Assembly (NCBI GenBank): GCA_005223085.1
Contig: NJBP01000007.1
Location: 1 to 59,081, forward strand
Direction: 5' to 3'
DNA length: 59,081 bases
Source: Candidatus Aerophobetes bacterium Ae_b3b
GTDB lineage: Bacteria > Aerophobota > Aerophobia > Aerophobales > AE-B3A
Part shown: positions 38,901-44,497 of the stretch, one piece after another
How the letters are laid out: every line of letters starts with the position of its first letter
How positions within the stretch are numbered: the stretch's first letter is position 1
Made by a program: the position numbers and the translations under genes
Notes under the pieces: generated by a model
The model's input: only the letters and a program-made list of their open reading frames with translations
Told to the model about the DNA's origin: nothing
Databases searched by the model: none

Positions 38901-39120
38901 ATTCTACAAAATCTAGAACTAACTTTCCATTATAGCTCTCCACCGGGAAGACATCTTTGAATATTCCTTGTAGCCCCTCTTCCTTTCTCTTCTTTGGAGA
39001 GACATCCTTTTGCAAAAAGGCCTCAAAAGATGTTCTTTGCATCTCTAACAGATTGGGAACTTCCACTACGGGTTTAGATTTAGTAAAATCTATCATCCCT
39101 TCCCGTGATCTTCTATGCAT
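35905..39120 (-). CDS. rpoB: RNA polymerase subunit beta
   Basis: The 1071-residue beta subunit, short compared with the 1150-1340 seen in many bacteria. It contains the rifampicin-pocket stretch RLSQYLDQTNPLAELTHKRR followed by LSALGPGGLTR, the ETPEGQNIGLI motif, GYNFEDAILVSE and the C-terminal GGRSRQGGQRFGEMEVWALE. The key rifampicin residues Asp516, His526 and Ser531 (E. coli numbering) are wild type, while the Ser522 position is Ala. ATG 39120 has GGAGG eight bases upstream; that site lies directly beside the palindromic element filling the rplL-rpoB gap. Confidence 0.97.
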   Translation of the reverse strand: MHRRSREGMIDFTKSKPVVEVPNLLEMQRTSFEAFLQKDVSPKKRKEEGLQGIFKDVFPVESYNGKLVLDFVEYHFNEPRYTVEKCREEELTYSLPLYVKLRLKKIETGEVAEQEVYLGDFPLMTKEGSFVVNGAERIIVNQLQRSPGVLFEEDTSTVSGGRISYRARIIPERGNWLDFEIKDSLLFIRMNRGRRSLATLFIRAMGGAPAEVLKEFTNPQDREILEESFKQDGANSEEEALVKIYQKIRSGRPLIFESIKEVFERSFKDSRRYNLGKVGRFQLNKELGLDTDWQICVLRLNDIIGVVKYLLRLSREKKEVRSLDHLSYRRVRRIGDLLSEQLRIGLTHLARIIQQGMSIQDPDTITPRSLINTRAVRAAVNSFFNTGRLSQYLDQTNPLAELTHKRRLSALGPGGLTRVQAKEEVRDVHYTHYGRICPIETPEGQNIGLITSLATYARVNVFGFLETPYRKVVTGKASEEAVYLDAREEDEYYIAGADTVDEEGRFVDSQVIARYRGDIVTISREKVDYVDVSPKQIVSVTTSLIPFLEHNEANRALMGSNMQRQVVPLENPEQPFVQTGMEGKVAEDSMCGVRTKEEGRVISVDADCVRIKTLKGIDEYKLTKFKRSNQRTCINQRPIVSQGDKVKKGDFIADGAAISEGKLSLGRNVLVAFMPWEGYNFEDAILVSEKLVKEDIFTSIHMEEFQVEAKELRSGMEEITADVPNVEESSLKDLDAEGIIRIGAEVNSGDILVGKVTPQVEIKLTPEERLLRSIFGEKAQKVKDNSLRVPHGIKGKVIMVRVFSQENKDDLPPDVKKRVKVYVAIRRKIGVGDKIAGRHGNKGVIAKILPEEDMPYLPDGTPVEVVLNPLGVPSRMNFGQILEMHLGWVAKTLNTRMICPVFEGPKVEEIRALLKEAHLPESGKTPLYDGRTGRPFDRKVAVGYVYVMKLIHIGEEKMHARSTGPYALITQQPLGGRSRQGGQRFGEMEVWALEGYGAAYTLQEMLTGKSDDLQGRTRIHEWIIKEENLLDTQTPESFKVLTKELQSLGLNLEFWGNGKKFSIKDMEEEGE

Positions 39121-39136
39121 AAATTAATCCTCCTTG

Positions 39137-39434
39137 GTAACTGTTCACTGCAAAGATCGCAGACTGTGCAGAGATGAAGCAAAAAGAAAGACTTTAGGTA
39201 AGTATTCATGAACCCCGTCATTTTTCCTAGTCGCCGGTAGCCGCAGGCTTCAGCCTGCGCAAAATCCTAGCCTGCGTTTATACGCACCCTAAAGGGTGCG
39301 GCTACCCTGAAAATCCAATGTGACACGGCGTTTACTGAGCATTTACGACTTTAGTAAGCATCCAGAGAGTCCTTGATAATTTTCCTGCTTCTTAGCGTGC
39401 TCTGCAGTGAAATATAATAGGGCTGAATAGTTAC
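39137..39434. mobile_element. Palindromic element family B, copy 2, interrupted
   Basis: Ends are GTAACTGTTCA (39137-39147) and TGAATAGTTAC (39424-39434). The text near both ends matches the 108-bp element at 15232-15339 (for example CAGCCCTAT next to one end and TCTGCGATC next to the other). It is split by the 149-bp family A element at 39198-39346; without that insert and one target copy it would be 141 bp. It fills the whole rplL-rpoB gap: its right end is 2 nt from the rplL stop codon and its left end abuts the rpoB ribosome site. No coding capacity. Confidence 0.7.
39198..39346. mobile_element. IS66-like MITE (family A), copy 1, with 8-bp target duplication
   Basis: A 149-bp element starting GTAAGTATTCA and ending TGAGCATTTAC, with extended imperfect terminal inverted repeats of about 40 bp. 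It is flanked by perfect 8-bp direct repeats GACTTTAG (39190-39197 and 39347-39354). Internally it has two short hairpins, GCAGGCT-TC-AGCCTGC and GCACCC-TAAA-GGGTGC. IS66-family elements are known to have ends beginning GTAA and 8-bp target duplications, so this is best read as a non-autonomous IS66 derivative. It is inserted within a family B element. Confidence 0.85.
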
Positions 39435-39436
39435 CT

Positions 39437-39871
39437 TTATTTCAACTCTACTTTGGCTCCTACCGCCTCCAAGGTTTCCTTGATCTTTTGAGCCTCTTCC
39501 TTGCTCACCCCCTGCTTAACTGGTTTAGGGGCCTGTTCCACTAAATCCTTAGCTTCTTTTAGGCCCAGAGAGGTAAGTTTTCTCACCTCTTTAATTACCT
39601 GAATCTTCTTGCTTCCTATCTCACTTAGCACTACCTCAAATTCGGTCTTTTCTTCTTCCTTCTTTTCACCCGAAGGGGCAACTTGAGAAATCACTTGGGG
39701 AGCAGCTGCTTCCACTCCAAATCTATCTTCAAGTCCCTTTATTAGTTCCGAAAGCTCCAGCACATTCATTCCCTCTACCGCTTTTATAACCTCTTCTTTC
39801 TTATCTACTTTAACTTTGGGCTTATCACTTTTTTCATCCTTTTTTTTCACCACGGGTGGTGTCTTAACCAT
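39437..39871 (-). CDS. rplL: 50S ribosomal protein L7/L12 from an internal start
   Basis: L7/L12 forms the flexible stalk that recruits translational GTPases, in 4-6 copies bound to one L10. From ATG 39871, preceded by GGAGG with seven spacer bases, the product is 144 residues. It has an unusual Lys-rich N-terminal extension of about 22 residues, then the dimerisation domain ([20 protein letters not shown]), an Ala/Pro hinge, and the C-terminal domain ([20 protein letters not shown], ending [14 protein letters not shown]). The same frame is open into rplJ upstream with no stop codon. Multiple free L12 copies are essential, so initiation at this internal ATG is expected. Confidence 0.9.
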   Translation of the reverse strand: MVKTPPVVKKKDEKSDKPKVKVDKKEEVIKAVEGMNVLELSELIKGLEDRFGVEAAAPQVISQVAPSGEKKEEEKTEFEVVLSEIGSKKIQVIKEVRKLTSLGLKEAKDLVEQAPKPVKQGVSKEEAQKIKETLEAVGAKVELK

Positions 39872-40393
39872 AGATGAACCTCCTTTTTTCTCCAAAATCG
39901 AAGTCAGCAAAAAAATTAAATTGCCCATGGGGGAACTCAAGACGCCTAACAGTCGCCTTAAAGGGAACTGCATCAGGGTCAAAAGTTGTACCAAGAGAAT
40001 CTCCCGTGAGGGAAGTCCACCCAGAACCTTTATTTTATCTCCCTCCAAGATCTCTCCCCCCAGAATCCCTCCTTTAAACGTTAATTGAGGATGATCTAAA
40101 ACAAAATCCTTAAGTATTTTAGCCGAGGCCAAAGGATCGTGCTCAACAAAGACTATCCCGGTGCATCCGTAAAAAAACTTACCGACCCCTTCCAAATCTG
40201 CTCCCCCTACAGCCCGAGAGGCCAGAGTATTTTTTACCACCAGGAACCTGGCGCCTTTACTCCTTAATAACTTGCGAAGCTCCGTAAGTTCAGTCACCTT
40301 CAATCCCTGATAATCCACTACGAAGGAAGCCTCACTTCTTTCCAATCCTTCTTCAACCTTTTTTACCTTTACTATTTTGTCCTCTAAACTCAT
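39437..40393 (-). CDS. rplJ: 50S ribosomal protein L10, in-frame with L7/L12 (apparent fusion)
   Basis: L10 anchors the L12 stalk to 23S rRNA. The L10 part is about 174 residues from ATG 40393 ([47 protein letters not shown]), a normal full length. Instead of a stop, the frame runs through LEKKGGSSM directly into rplL, giving a 318-residue fusion. The junction contains a run of six A: one extra A there would place a TAA stop just after the rplL ATG, the usual overlapping arrangement. So this is either a true fusion, a slippage site, or a homopolymer error. The start lies one base after the rplA stop with GGAG ten bases upstream. Confidence 0.85.
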   Translation of the reverse strand: MSLEDKIVKVKKVEEGLERSEASFVVDYQGLKVTELTELRKLLRSKGARFLVVKNTLASRAVGGADLEGVGKFFYGCTGIVFVEHDPLASAKILKDFVLDHPQLTFKGGILGGEILEGDKIKVLGGLPSREILLVQLLTLMQFPLRRLLGVLSSPMGNLIFLLTSILEKKGGSSMVKTPPVVKKKDEKSDKPKVKVDKKEEVIKAVEGMNVLELSELIKGLEDRFGVEAAAPQVISQVAPSGEKKEEEKTEFEVVLSEIGSKKIQVIKEVRKLTSLGLKEAKDLVEQAPKPVKQGVSKEEAQKIKETLEAVGAKVELK

Positions 40394-40394
40394 T

Positions 40395-41096
40395 TCACAA
40401 AATCTCCAGGGCTTTTTGCACATTTACCCCTATTCCTGGACCCATGCTGGAGCACAGGGAAATCCCCTTAATGTATCTTCCCTTCACCGTAGAAGGCTTA
40501 ACTTCTATCAGAGATCTGAGTAAGGCCTTGAGGTTATCCAATAAAGCTTCTTCGTTGAAGGAAGCTCTTCCCAGCGCGGCATGAATTACTCCGGTGGCAT
40601 CACTTCTGTACTCAATTTTACCCTTCTTCAATTCTTCTACAACTCTTGCAGGATTATCACTCACCGTTCCTACTTTGGGAGAAGGCATCAAACCTTTCGG
40701 TCCCAGAATTCGACCTAACTTGGCCACTACTCTCATCATCCTGGTAGTCGAGACTACCGCATCAAATTCTAACCAACCAGCCTCAATTCTCTTAGCTAAC
40801 TCTTCTCCATCCACATAGTCAGCTCCGGCCTCTTTAGCTCGCTCAGCCTCATCTCCCTCAGCGAAAACGGCTACTTTTATCTTCTTTCCTAGACCCTGAG
40901 GAAGTACAACTGTCCCCCTTACCCGTTCTCCCTTCGTTTTAGGCTTTACATTCAGGCAAATAGCTACCTCGACCGACTCCTCAAACTTGCAATTAGAGGT
41001 CTCTTTGACCAGCTTCACAGCATCCATGGCGACATATAACTTATTCTTATCTATCTTCTTTTTTAACAGGAGATATCTCTTTCCTCTTCTTCCCAT
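40395..41096 (-). CDS. rplA: 50S ribosomal protein L1
   Basis: L1 forms the mobile stalk at the E site and often represses its own operon. The 233-residue protein has [53 protein letters not shown] and the closing [15 protein letters not shown]. It follows rplK after 2 nt. Length is standard. Confidence 0.97.
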   Translation of the reverse strand: MGRRGKRYLLLKKKIDKNKLYVAMDAVKLVKETSNCKFEESVEVAICLNVKPKTKGERVRGTVVLPQGLGKKIKVAVFAEGDEAERAKEAGADYVDGEELAKRIEAGWLEFDAVVSTTRMMRVVAKLGRILGPKGLMPSPKVGTVSDNPARVVEELKKGKIEYRSDATGVIHAALGRASFNEEALLDNLKALLRSLIEVKPSTVKGRYIKGISLCSSMGPGIGVNVQKALEIL

Positions 41097-41098
41097 CC

Positions 41099-41527
41099 TT
41101 ACTCCTCTATCTCCAGACCCATATTTCTAGCTGTTCCTTCGATAATCTTCACGGCGCTGTCCACATCGTAGGCATTTAAATCAGGTAATTTAGTCCGGGC
41201 TATTCTTACCAGATCTTCTCTCTTCAGCTTGCCCACTTTTCTCTTATTAGGCTCCCCAGAGCCTTTCTCTATTCCGGCTGCTGTCTTAAGGAGCGACGCT
41301 GTCAGAGGTGTCTTCAGCTCGAAGGTAAAAGACCTGTCTTTATAAACGGTTATCCTGACCGGTATGAAAATATCGCCTTGTGCTTTTGTTTTTTCATTAA
41401 AAGACCTGCAAAAATCCATTATATTAACCCCATGCTGACCCAATGCTGGTCCTACTGGAGGGGCAGGGTTTGCCTTACCTGCCTGAATCTGGAGCTTAAT
41501 ATAGGTTAAGATTGGTTTCTTTGCCAC
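41099..41527 (-). CDS. rplK: 50S ribosomal protein L11
   Basis: L11 lies at the base of the stalk, with the GTPase-associated rRNA. The 142-residue protein shows [40 protein letters not shown] and [20 protein letters not shown]. Its first base is shared with the last base of the nusG stop. Typical L11 length and order. Confidence 0.97.
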   Translation of the reverse strand: MAKKPILTYIKLQIQAGKANPAPPVGPALGQHGVNIMDFCRSFNEKTKAQGDIFIPVRITVYKDRSFTFELKTPLTASLLKTAAGIEKGSGEPNKRKVGKLKREDLVRIARTKLPDLNAYDVDSAVKIIEGTARNMGLEIEE

Positions 41528-42069
41528 TAGAGCCTCTCCACATTCACATATTCTAGTTCCACAGGAGTCTCCCTACCAAATATGGAAACTAATACTTTGA
41601 GTCTCTGTTGATGAGGATTGATCTCTATTATTTCCCCTTGAAAATTAGTAAAGGGGCCTTGTACGATACGAATGCTCTCCCCTGGTTCAAACACAATACC
41701 GGGTTTTGGTTTTTTCTCTAAAAGACCCATTCGATGCTCAATATTGCTCACCTCTTTTTCATCCAGAGGAACAGGCTGATTCTTAGGACCCACAAAACCA
41801 CTAACCCCGGGGGTATTGCCGATTACATACTTGGTTTCTTCAGTCAAATCCGCCTCTATCAACATATATCCGGGAAAGAACTTCCTCCTATATATTCTCC
41901 TTTTCCCATTCTTAACTTCGGCTATCTTCTCCTTGGGAATTAAGATGCGAAAGATCTTGTCCTTCATTCCAAAAGATTCGATTCTCTGTTGCAGATTAGC
42001 CATTACCCTATCTTCTTGCCCAGCATAGGTATGTAGGGCATACCATTTTTTACTCCATTTTTCACTCAT
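41527..42069 (-). CDS. nusG: Transcription termination/antitermination factor NusG
   Basis: NusG binds RNA polymerase and couples it to the leading ribosome through S10. The 180-residue protein has the NGN domain ([20 protein letters not shown] and the [20 protein letters not shown] segment) and a C-terminal KOW domain ([20 protein letters not shown]). ATG 42069 was chosen; a GTG four codons upstream overlaps the secE stop and lacks a ribosome site. It begins 8 nt after secE. Confidence 0.95.
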   Translation of the reverse strand: MSEKWSKKWYALHTYAGQEDRVMANLQQRIESFGMKDKIFRILIPKEKIAEVKNGKRRIYRRKFFPGYMLIEADLTEETKYVIGNTPGVSGFVGPKNQPVPLDEKEVSNIEHRMGLLEKKPKPGIVFEPGESIRIVQGPFTNFQGEIIEINPHQQRLKVLVSIFGRETPVELEYVNVERL

Positions 42070-42077
42070 TAAAAGTC

Positions 42078-42263
42078 TCACCCCATAAAGAGTCTTAAGA
42101 TCTGGAACAATACAAAATCTATTCCCCCAATGATAACAGCAAAAATAATAATAGCCATTATGACAATAAAGGTGGATCTTACAAGTTTCGCCCGATTAGG
42201 CCAGCTAACCTTCTTTAATTCACCTCTCACTGCCCGCAAAAAGACACTTACCTTCTTCGTCAC
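42078..42263 (-). CDS. secE: Protein translocase subunit SecE
   Basis: SecE clamps SecY in the membrane. The 61-residue protein has the amphipathic helix with SVFLRAVRGELKKVSWPNRA and one transmembrane helix (about residues 28-55). It is the single-helix form common outside Enterobacteria. The start is GTG at 42263; a frame stop occurs about 20 codons upstream and no better start is visible. It follows tRNA-Trp by 133 nt. Confidence 0.93.
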   Translation of the reverse strand: MTKKVSVFLRAVRGELKKVSWPNRAKLVRSTFIVIMAIIIFAVIIGGIDFVLFQILRLFMG

Positions 42264-42396
42264 CTCTTTCGCTCTTTCAGATAATTCACTTATCAGAAAT
42301 TTAAAGCCCGGGGTCAGTAACTAAACCCCAGGGCTACAGACCAGCCCAATGGCGGTTTTTCTTCCACTGATTTTTGATTTCTGAGCACGGTAACCT

Positions 42397-42473
42397 TGGC
42401 AGGCCCGGCAGGACTCGAACCCGCAACCGCCGGATTTGGAGTCCGGTGCTCTAGCCAGTTGAGCTACGGACCT
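42397..42473 (-). tRNA. tRNA-Trp (anticodon CCA)
   Basis: A 77-nt cloverleaf: acceptor arms AGGTCCG and CGGGCCT, D-arm GCTCAACTGGCTAGAGC, anticodon loop with CCA between CCGGA and TCCGG, T-arm with GGTTCGAGTCC, and an encoded 3' CCA. Its first two bases are also the last two bases of the rpmG stop codon. Trp next to secE-nusG is a common arrangement. Confidence 0.95.
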
Positions 42474-42612
42474 ATTTTTCCTTATGAACTGTGTGTTTAC
42501 GACAAATCGGACAATACTTTTTAAGACTCAAAGAAGGACTCTTTTTTTCTTTGGTGGTTGTATAATTCCTTCCTTTGCACTCACTGCAGGCAAGGGTAAT
42601 TATCTCCCTCAA
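42472..42612 (-). CDS. rpmG: 50S ribosomal protein L33 (zinc form)
   Basis: A 46-residue protein found by hand translation between tuf and tRNA-Trp. It reads [20 protein letters not shown] and then [15 protein letters not shown], with two CxxC pairs for zinc. The start is TTG at 42612 with GGAG six bases upstream, overlapping the tuf stop region. Its TAG stop shares its A and G with the first two bases of tRNA-Trp, so 5' processing of that tRNA would cut through the stop codon. Confidence 0.93.
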   Translation of the reverse strand: MREIITLACSECKGRNYTTTKEKKSPSLSLKKYCPICRKHTVHKEK

Positions 42613-42621
42613 TTTCTTCTC

Positions 42622-43824
42622 CTACTCGATTATCTTCCCAACCACTCCTGCACCCACCGTATGTCCCCCTTCCCTGATAGCGAATCTCAAGCCCTGCTCC
42701 ATAGCGATAGGAGTGATGAGCTTTATGGCTAATTTTACACTATCGCCGGGCATCACCATTTCAACCCCCTCGGGAAGGTTTACATCTCCGGTTACATCGG
42801 TGGTGCGGAAGTAAAATTGAGGCCGGTATCCCTCAAAGAAAGGAGTATGTCGCCCACCTTCTTCTTTGCTCAAAACATATACCTCTGCTTCAAACTTGGT
42901 ATGAGGAGTGATACTATTGGGAACAGCCAACACCTGACCCCTTTCCACCTCATCCTTTTCTATCCCTCGCAAAAGAACCCCTATATTGTCTCCTGCCTGA
43001 GCCTCATCCAATGTCTTCCTAAACATCTCTACTCCTGTTACCACTGCTTTTCTGGTCTTTTCGCTCATCCCTACTATCTCTATCGAATCTCCCAGCGATA
43101 CTTTTCCTCTTTCCACCCTTCCCGTTACCACGGTTCCTCTTCCCGTAATGGTAAAAATGTCCTCAATGGCCAGCAAAAAGGGTTTGTCCACTTCTCTTGT
43201 AGGTACAGGAATATAGTCATCAATCGCATTCAGTAATTTTACTATGGGACCACACTTCGGACAATCCTCTTTACTACATAAACAACTCAGGCACTGAAGA
43301 GCCGAGCCAGCGATGACGGGTATCTCATCTCCTGGAAATTCGTAATTGGACAAAAGCTCCCGTATCTCCAACTCTACCAGTTCCAATAGCTCCTTATCTT
43401 CAACCTGGTCCACCTTGTTCAGGAAAACTACGATAGCCGGAACATTAACCTGACGAGCGAGAAGAATATGCTCCCTGGTCTGTGGCATAGCCCCATCAGC
43501 GGCCGAAACAACCAGGACAGCTCCATCCATCTGTGCTGCTCCAACAATCATGTTCTTAATATAGTCAGCATGCCCAGGACAGTCAATATGAGCATAGTGT
43601 CTCTTTTCTGTTTCATATTCTGCGTGATAGATAGCAATGGTTAGACCTCTTTCTTTCTCCTCGGGAGCATTGTCGATTTCCTCCAAGGTCTTGGCAACAG
43701 CTAATCCTCCTTTAGCTAAAAGCTGGGTTATGGCCGCTGTAAGAGTGGTCTTCCCATGATCGACGTGTCCAATTGTTCCAATATTAACATGAGGCTTGGT
43801 TCGCACAAATTTTTCCCGTGCCAT
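42622..43824 (-). CDS. tuf: Elongation factor Tu with a Cys-rich loop
   Basis: EF-Tu carries aminoacyl-tRNA to the ribosome. The 400-residue GTPase has [14 protein letters not shown] (18-31), DCPGHADYI (81-89) and NKVD (136-139). Switch I differs from the usual text: [20 protein letters not shown]. At 178-191, between the G domain core and domain II, it has C-x2-C-x-C-x4-C-x2-C (Cys178, 181, 183, 188, 191) where many EF-Tu have an acidic Cys-free loop; this could bind metal. It is the only tuf here and lies in the tRNA-tuf-rpmG-tRNA-secE order rather than after fusA. Confidence 0.97.
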   Translation of the reverse strand: MAREKFVRTKPHVNIGTIGHVDHGKTTLTAAITQLLAKGGLAVAKTLEEIDNAPEEKERGLTIAIYHAEYETEKRHYAHIDCPGHADYIKNMIVGAAQMDGAVLVVSAADGAMPQTREHILLARQVNVPAIVVFLNKVDQVEDKELLELVELEIRELLSNYEFPGDEIPVIAGSALQCLSCLCSKEDCPKCGPIVKLLNAIDDYIPVPTREVDKPFLLAIEDIFTITGRGTVVTGRVERGKVSLGDSIEIVGMSEKTRKAVVTGVEMFRKTLDEAQAGDNIGVLLRGIEKDEVERGQVLAVPNSITPHTKFEAEVYVLSKEEGGRHTPFFEGYRPQFYFRTTDVTGDVNLPEGVEMVMPGDSVKLAIKLITPIAMEQGLRFAIREGGHTVGAGVVGKIIE

Positions 43825-43873
43825 TCTTTCCTCCCTTTCCCCTTAACTCACAAGGAATTAAAGTATTTTTTAA

Positions 43874-43902
43874 GGGCGTTGGATAATCTCTTTCCAACAC
43901 CC
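43874..43902 (-). other. Leader stem-loop upstream of tuf
   Basis: On the minus strand GGGTGTTGGA and TCCAACGCCC form a 10-bp stem (one G-U pair) with a 9-nt loop, between tRNA-Thr and tuf. The G-U pair becomes a C-A mismatch on the other strand, consistent with function in the minus-strand RNA. No T-run follows, so it is not a simple terminator. It may be a processing or stability element. Confidence 0.45.
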
Positions 43903-43964
43903 CTATTATTAAGTTTTTCACGGAGAATTCCGCACATTTTTTTCTTTGTTTTACGAGTTTTAAC

Positions 43965-44040
43965 TGGAGCCCATGACCGGGTTCGAACCGGTGACCTCAT
44001 CCTTACCAAGGATGTGCTCTTCCGCCTGAGCTACATGGGC
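43965..44040 (-). tRNA. tRNA-Thr (anticodon GGT)
   Basis: A 76-nt cloverleaf with perfectly paired acceptor arms GCCCATG and CATGGGC, D-arm GCTCAGGCGGAAGAGC, anticodon stem CATCC/GGATG around the loop TTGGTAA (anticodon GGT), T-arm GGTTCGAACCC and encoded CCA. It precedes tuf. Confidence 0.96.
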
Positions 44041-44047
44041 CAGTTTA

Positions 44048-44075
44048 GCTCATAGTTCATGGCTCATAGTTCATG
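44048..44075. repeat. Perfect 14-bp tandem duplication
   Basis: GCTCATAGTTCATG occurs twice head to tail (44048-44061, 44062-44075) just upstream of tRNA-Thr. Related text AGCTATGAGCTAT appears beyond the nearby MITE at 44279-44292. Just to the right, 44116-44139 contains a REP-like stretch around AGCCTGTCCCC. Nothing else is visible in this part of the 327-nt gap between the two tRNAs. Confidence 0.6.
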
Positions 44076-44160
44076 AGGGGTAAAGTTTATAACAGCTTGA
44101 TTCATCAAATTCAGAAAAGTAGCCTGTCCCCTTTTATTTACCTCGCTGTGATCAGCTATG

Positions 44161-44277
44161 GTAAGTATTCAGTGAATCCCGTCATTTTTGGTAGTCGCAA
44201 GGCTCAGAGCCTGCGCACCCTAAAGGGTGCGGCTACCCTAAAAATTCAATGCGACACGGCATTTACTGAGCATTTAC
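44161..44277. mobile_element. IS66-like MITE (family A), copy 2, with 8-bp target duplication
   Basis: A 117-bp element beginning GTAAGTATTCA and ending TGAGCATTTAC, closely related to the one at 39198-39346 but lacking part of the interior. Perfect 8-bp direct repeats CAGCTATG flank it (44153-44160 and 44278-44285). The terminal repeats extend inward about 40 bp with gaps, and the core hairpin GCACCC-TAAA-GGGTGC is present. It lies between tRNA-Thr and tRNA-Tyr. Confidence 0.87.
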
Positions 44278-44367
44278 CAGCTATGAGCTATTCGAGTCCC
44301 TCGATACATGTATAAATCTTCTTAATACTTTTCTACTCCTATCAACACAGCGAAACTGTCTAGCTAG

Positions 44368-44449
44368 TGGGGAGGGATGGATTTGAACCATCGTAGGCAA
44401 CGCCAACGGGTTTACAGCCCGCCCCATTTGGCCACTCTGGCACCTCCCC
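44368..44449 (-). tRNA. tRNA-Tyr (anticodon GTA)
   Basis: An 82-nt class II tRNA: acceptor arms GGGGAGG and CCTCCCC, D-arm GCCAGAGTGGCCAAATGGGGC, anticodon loop CTGTAAA (anticodon GTA), a long variable arm typical of bacterial tRNA-Tyr, and T-arm GGTTCAAATCC. Unlike the Thr and Trp genes nearby, no CCA is encoded (the discriminator A is followed by CTA), so it needs CCA addition. Confidence 0.94.
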
Positions 44450-44497
44450 AGCAAATTTTCTCAACTACCCTTCTAATCCTCTACTCCTCTACCTCTT

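Noticed and set aside
42264-42360. Longer SecE starting upstream of the GTG
   Set aside because: The frame runs upstream for about 20 codons to a stop but offers no ATG/GTG/TTG with a ribosome site, and the family is about 60 residues.
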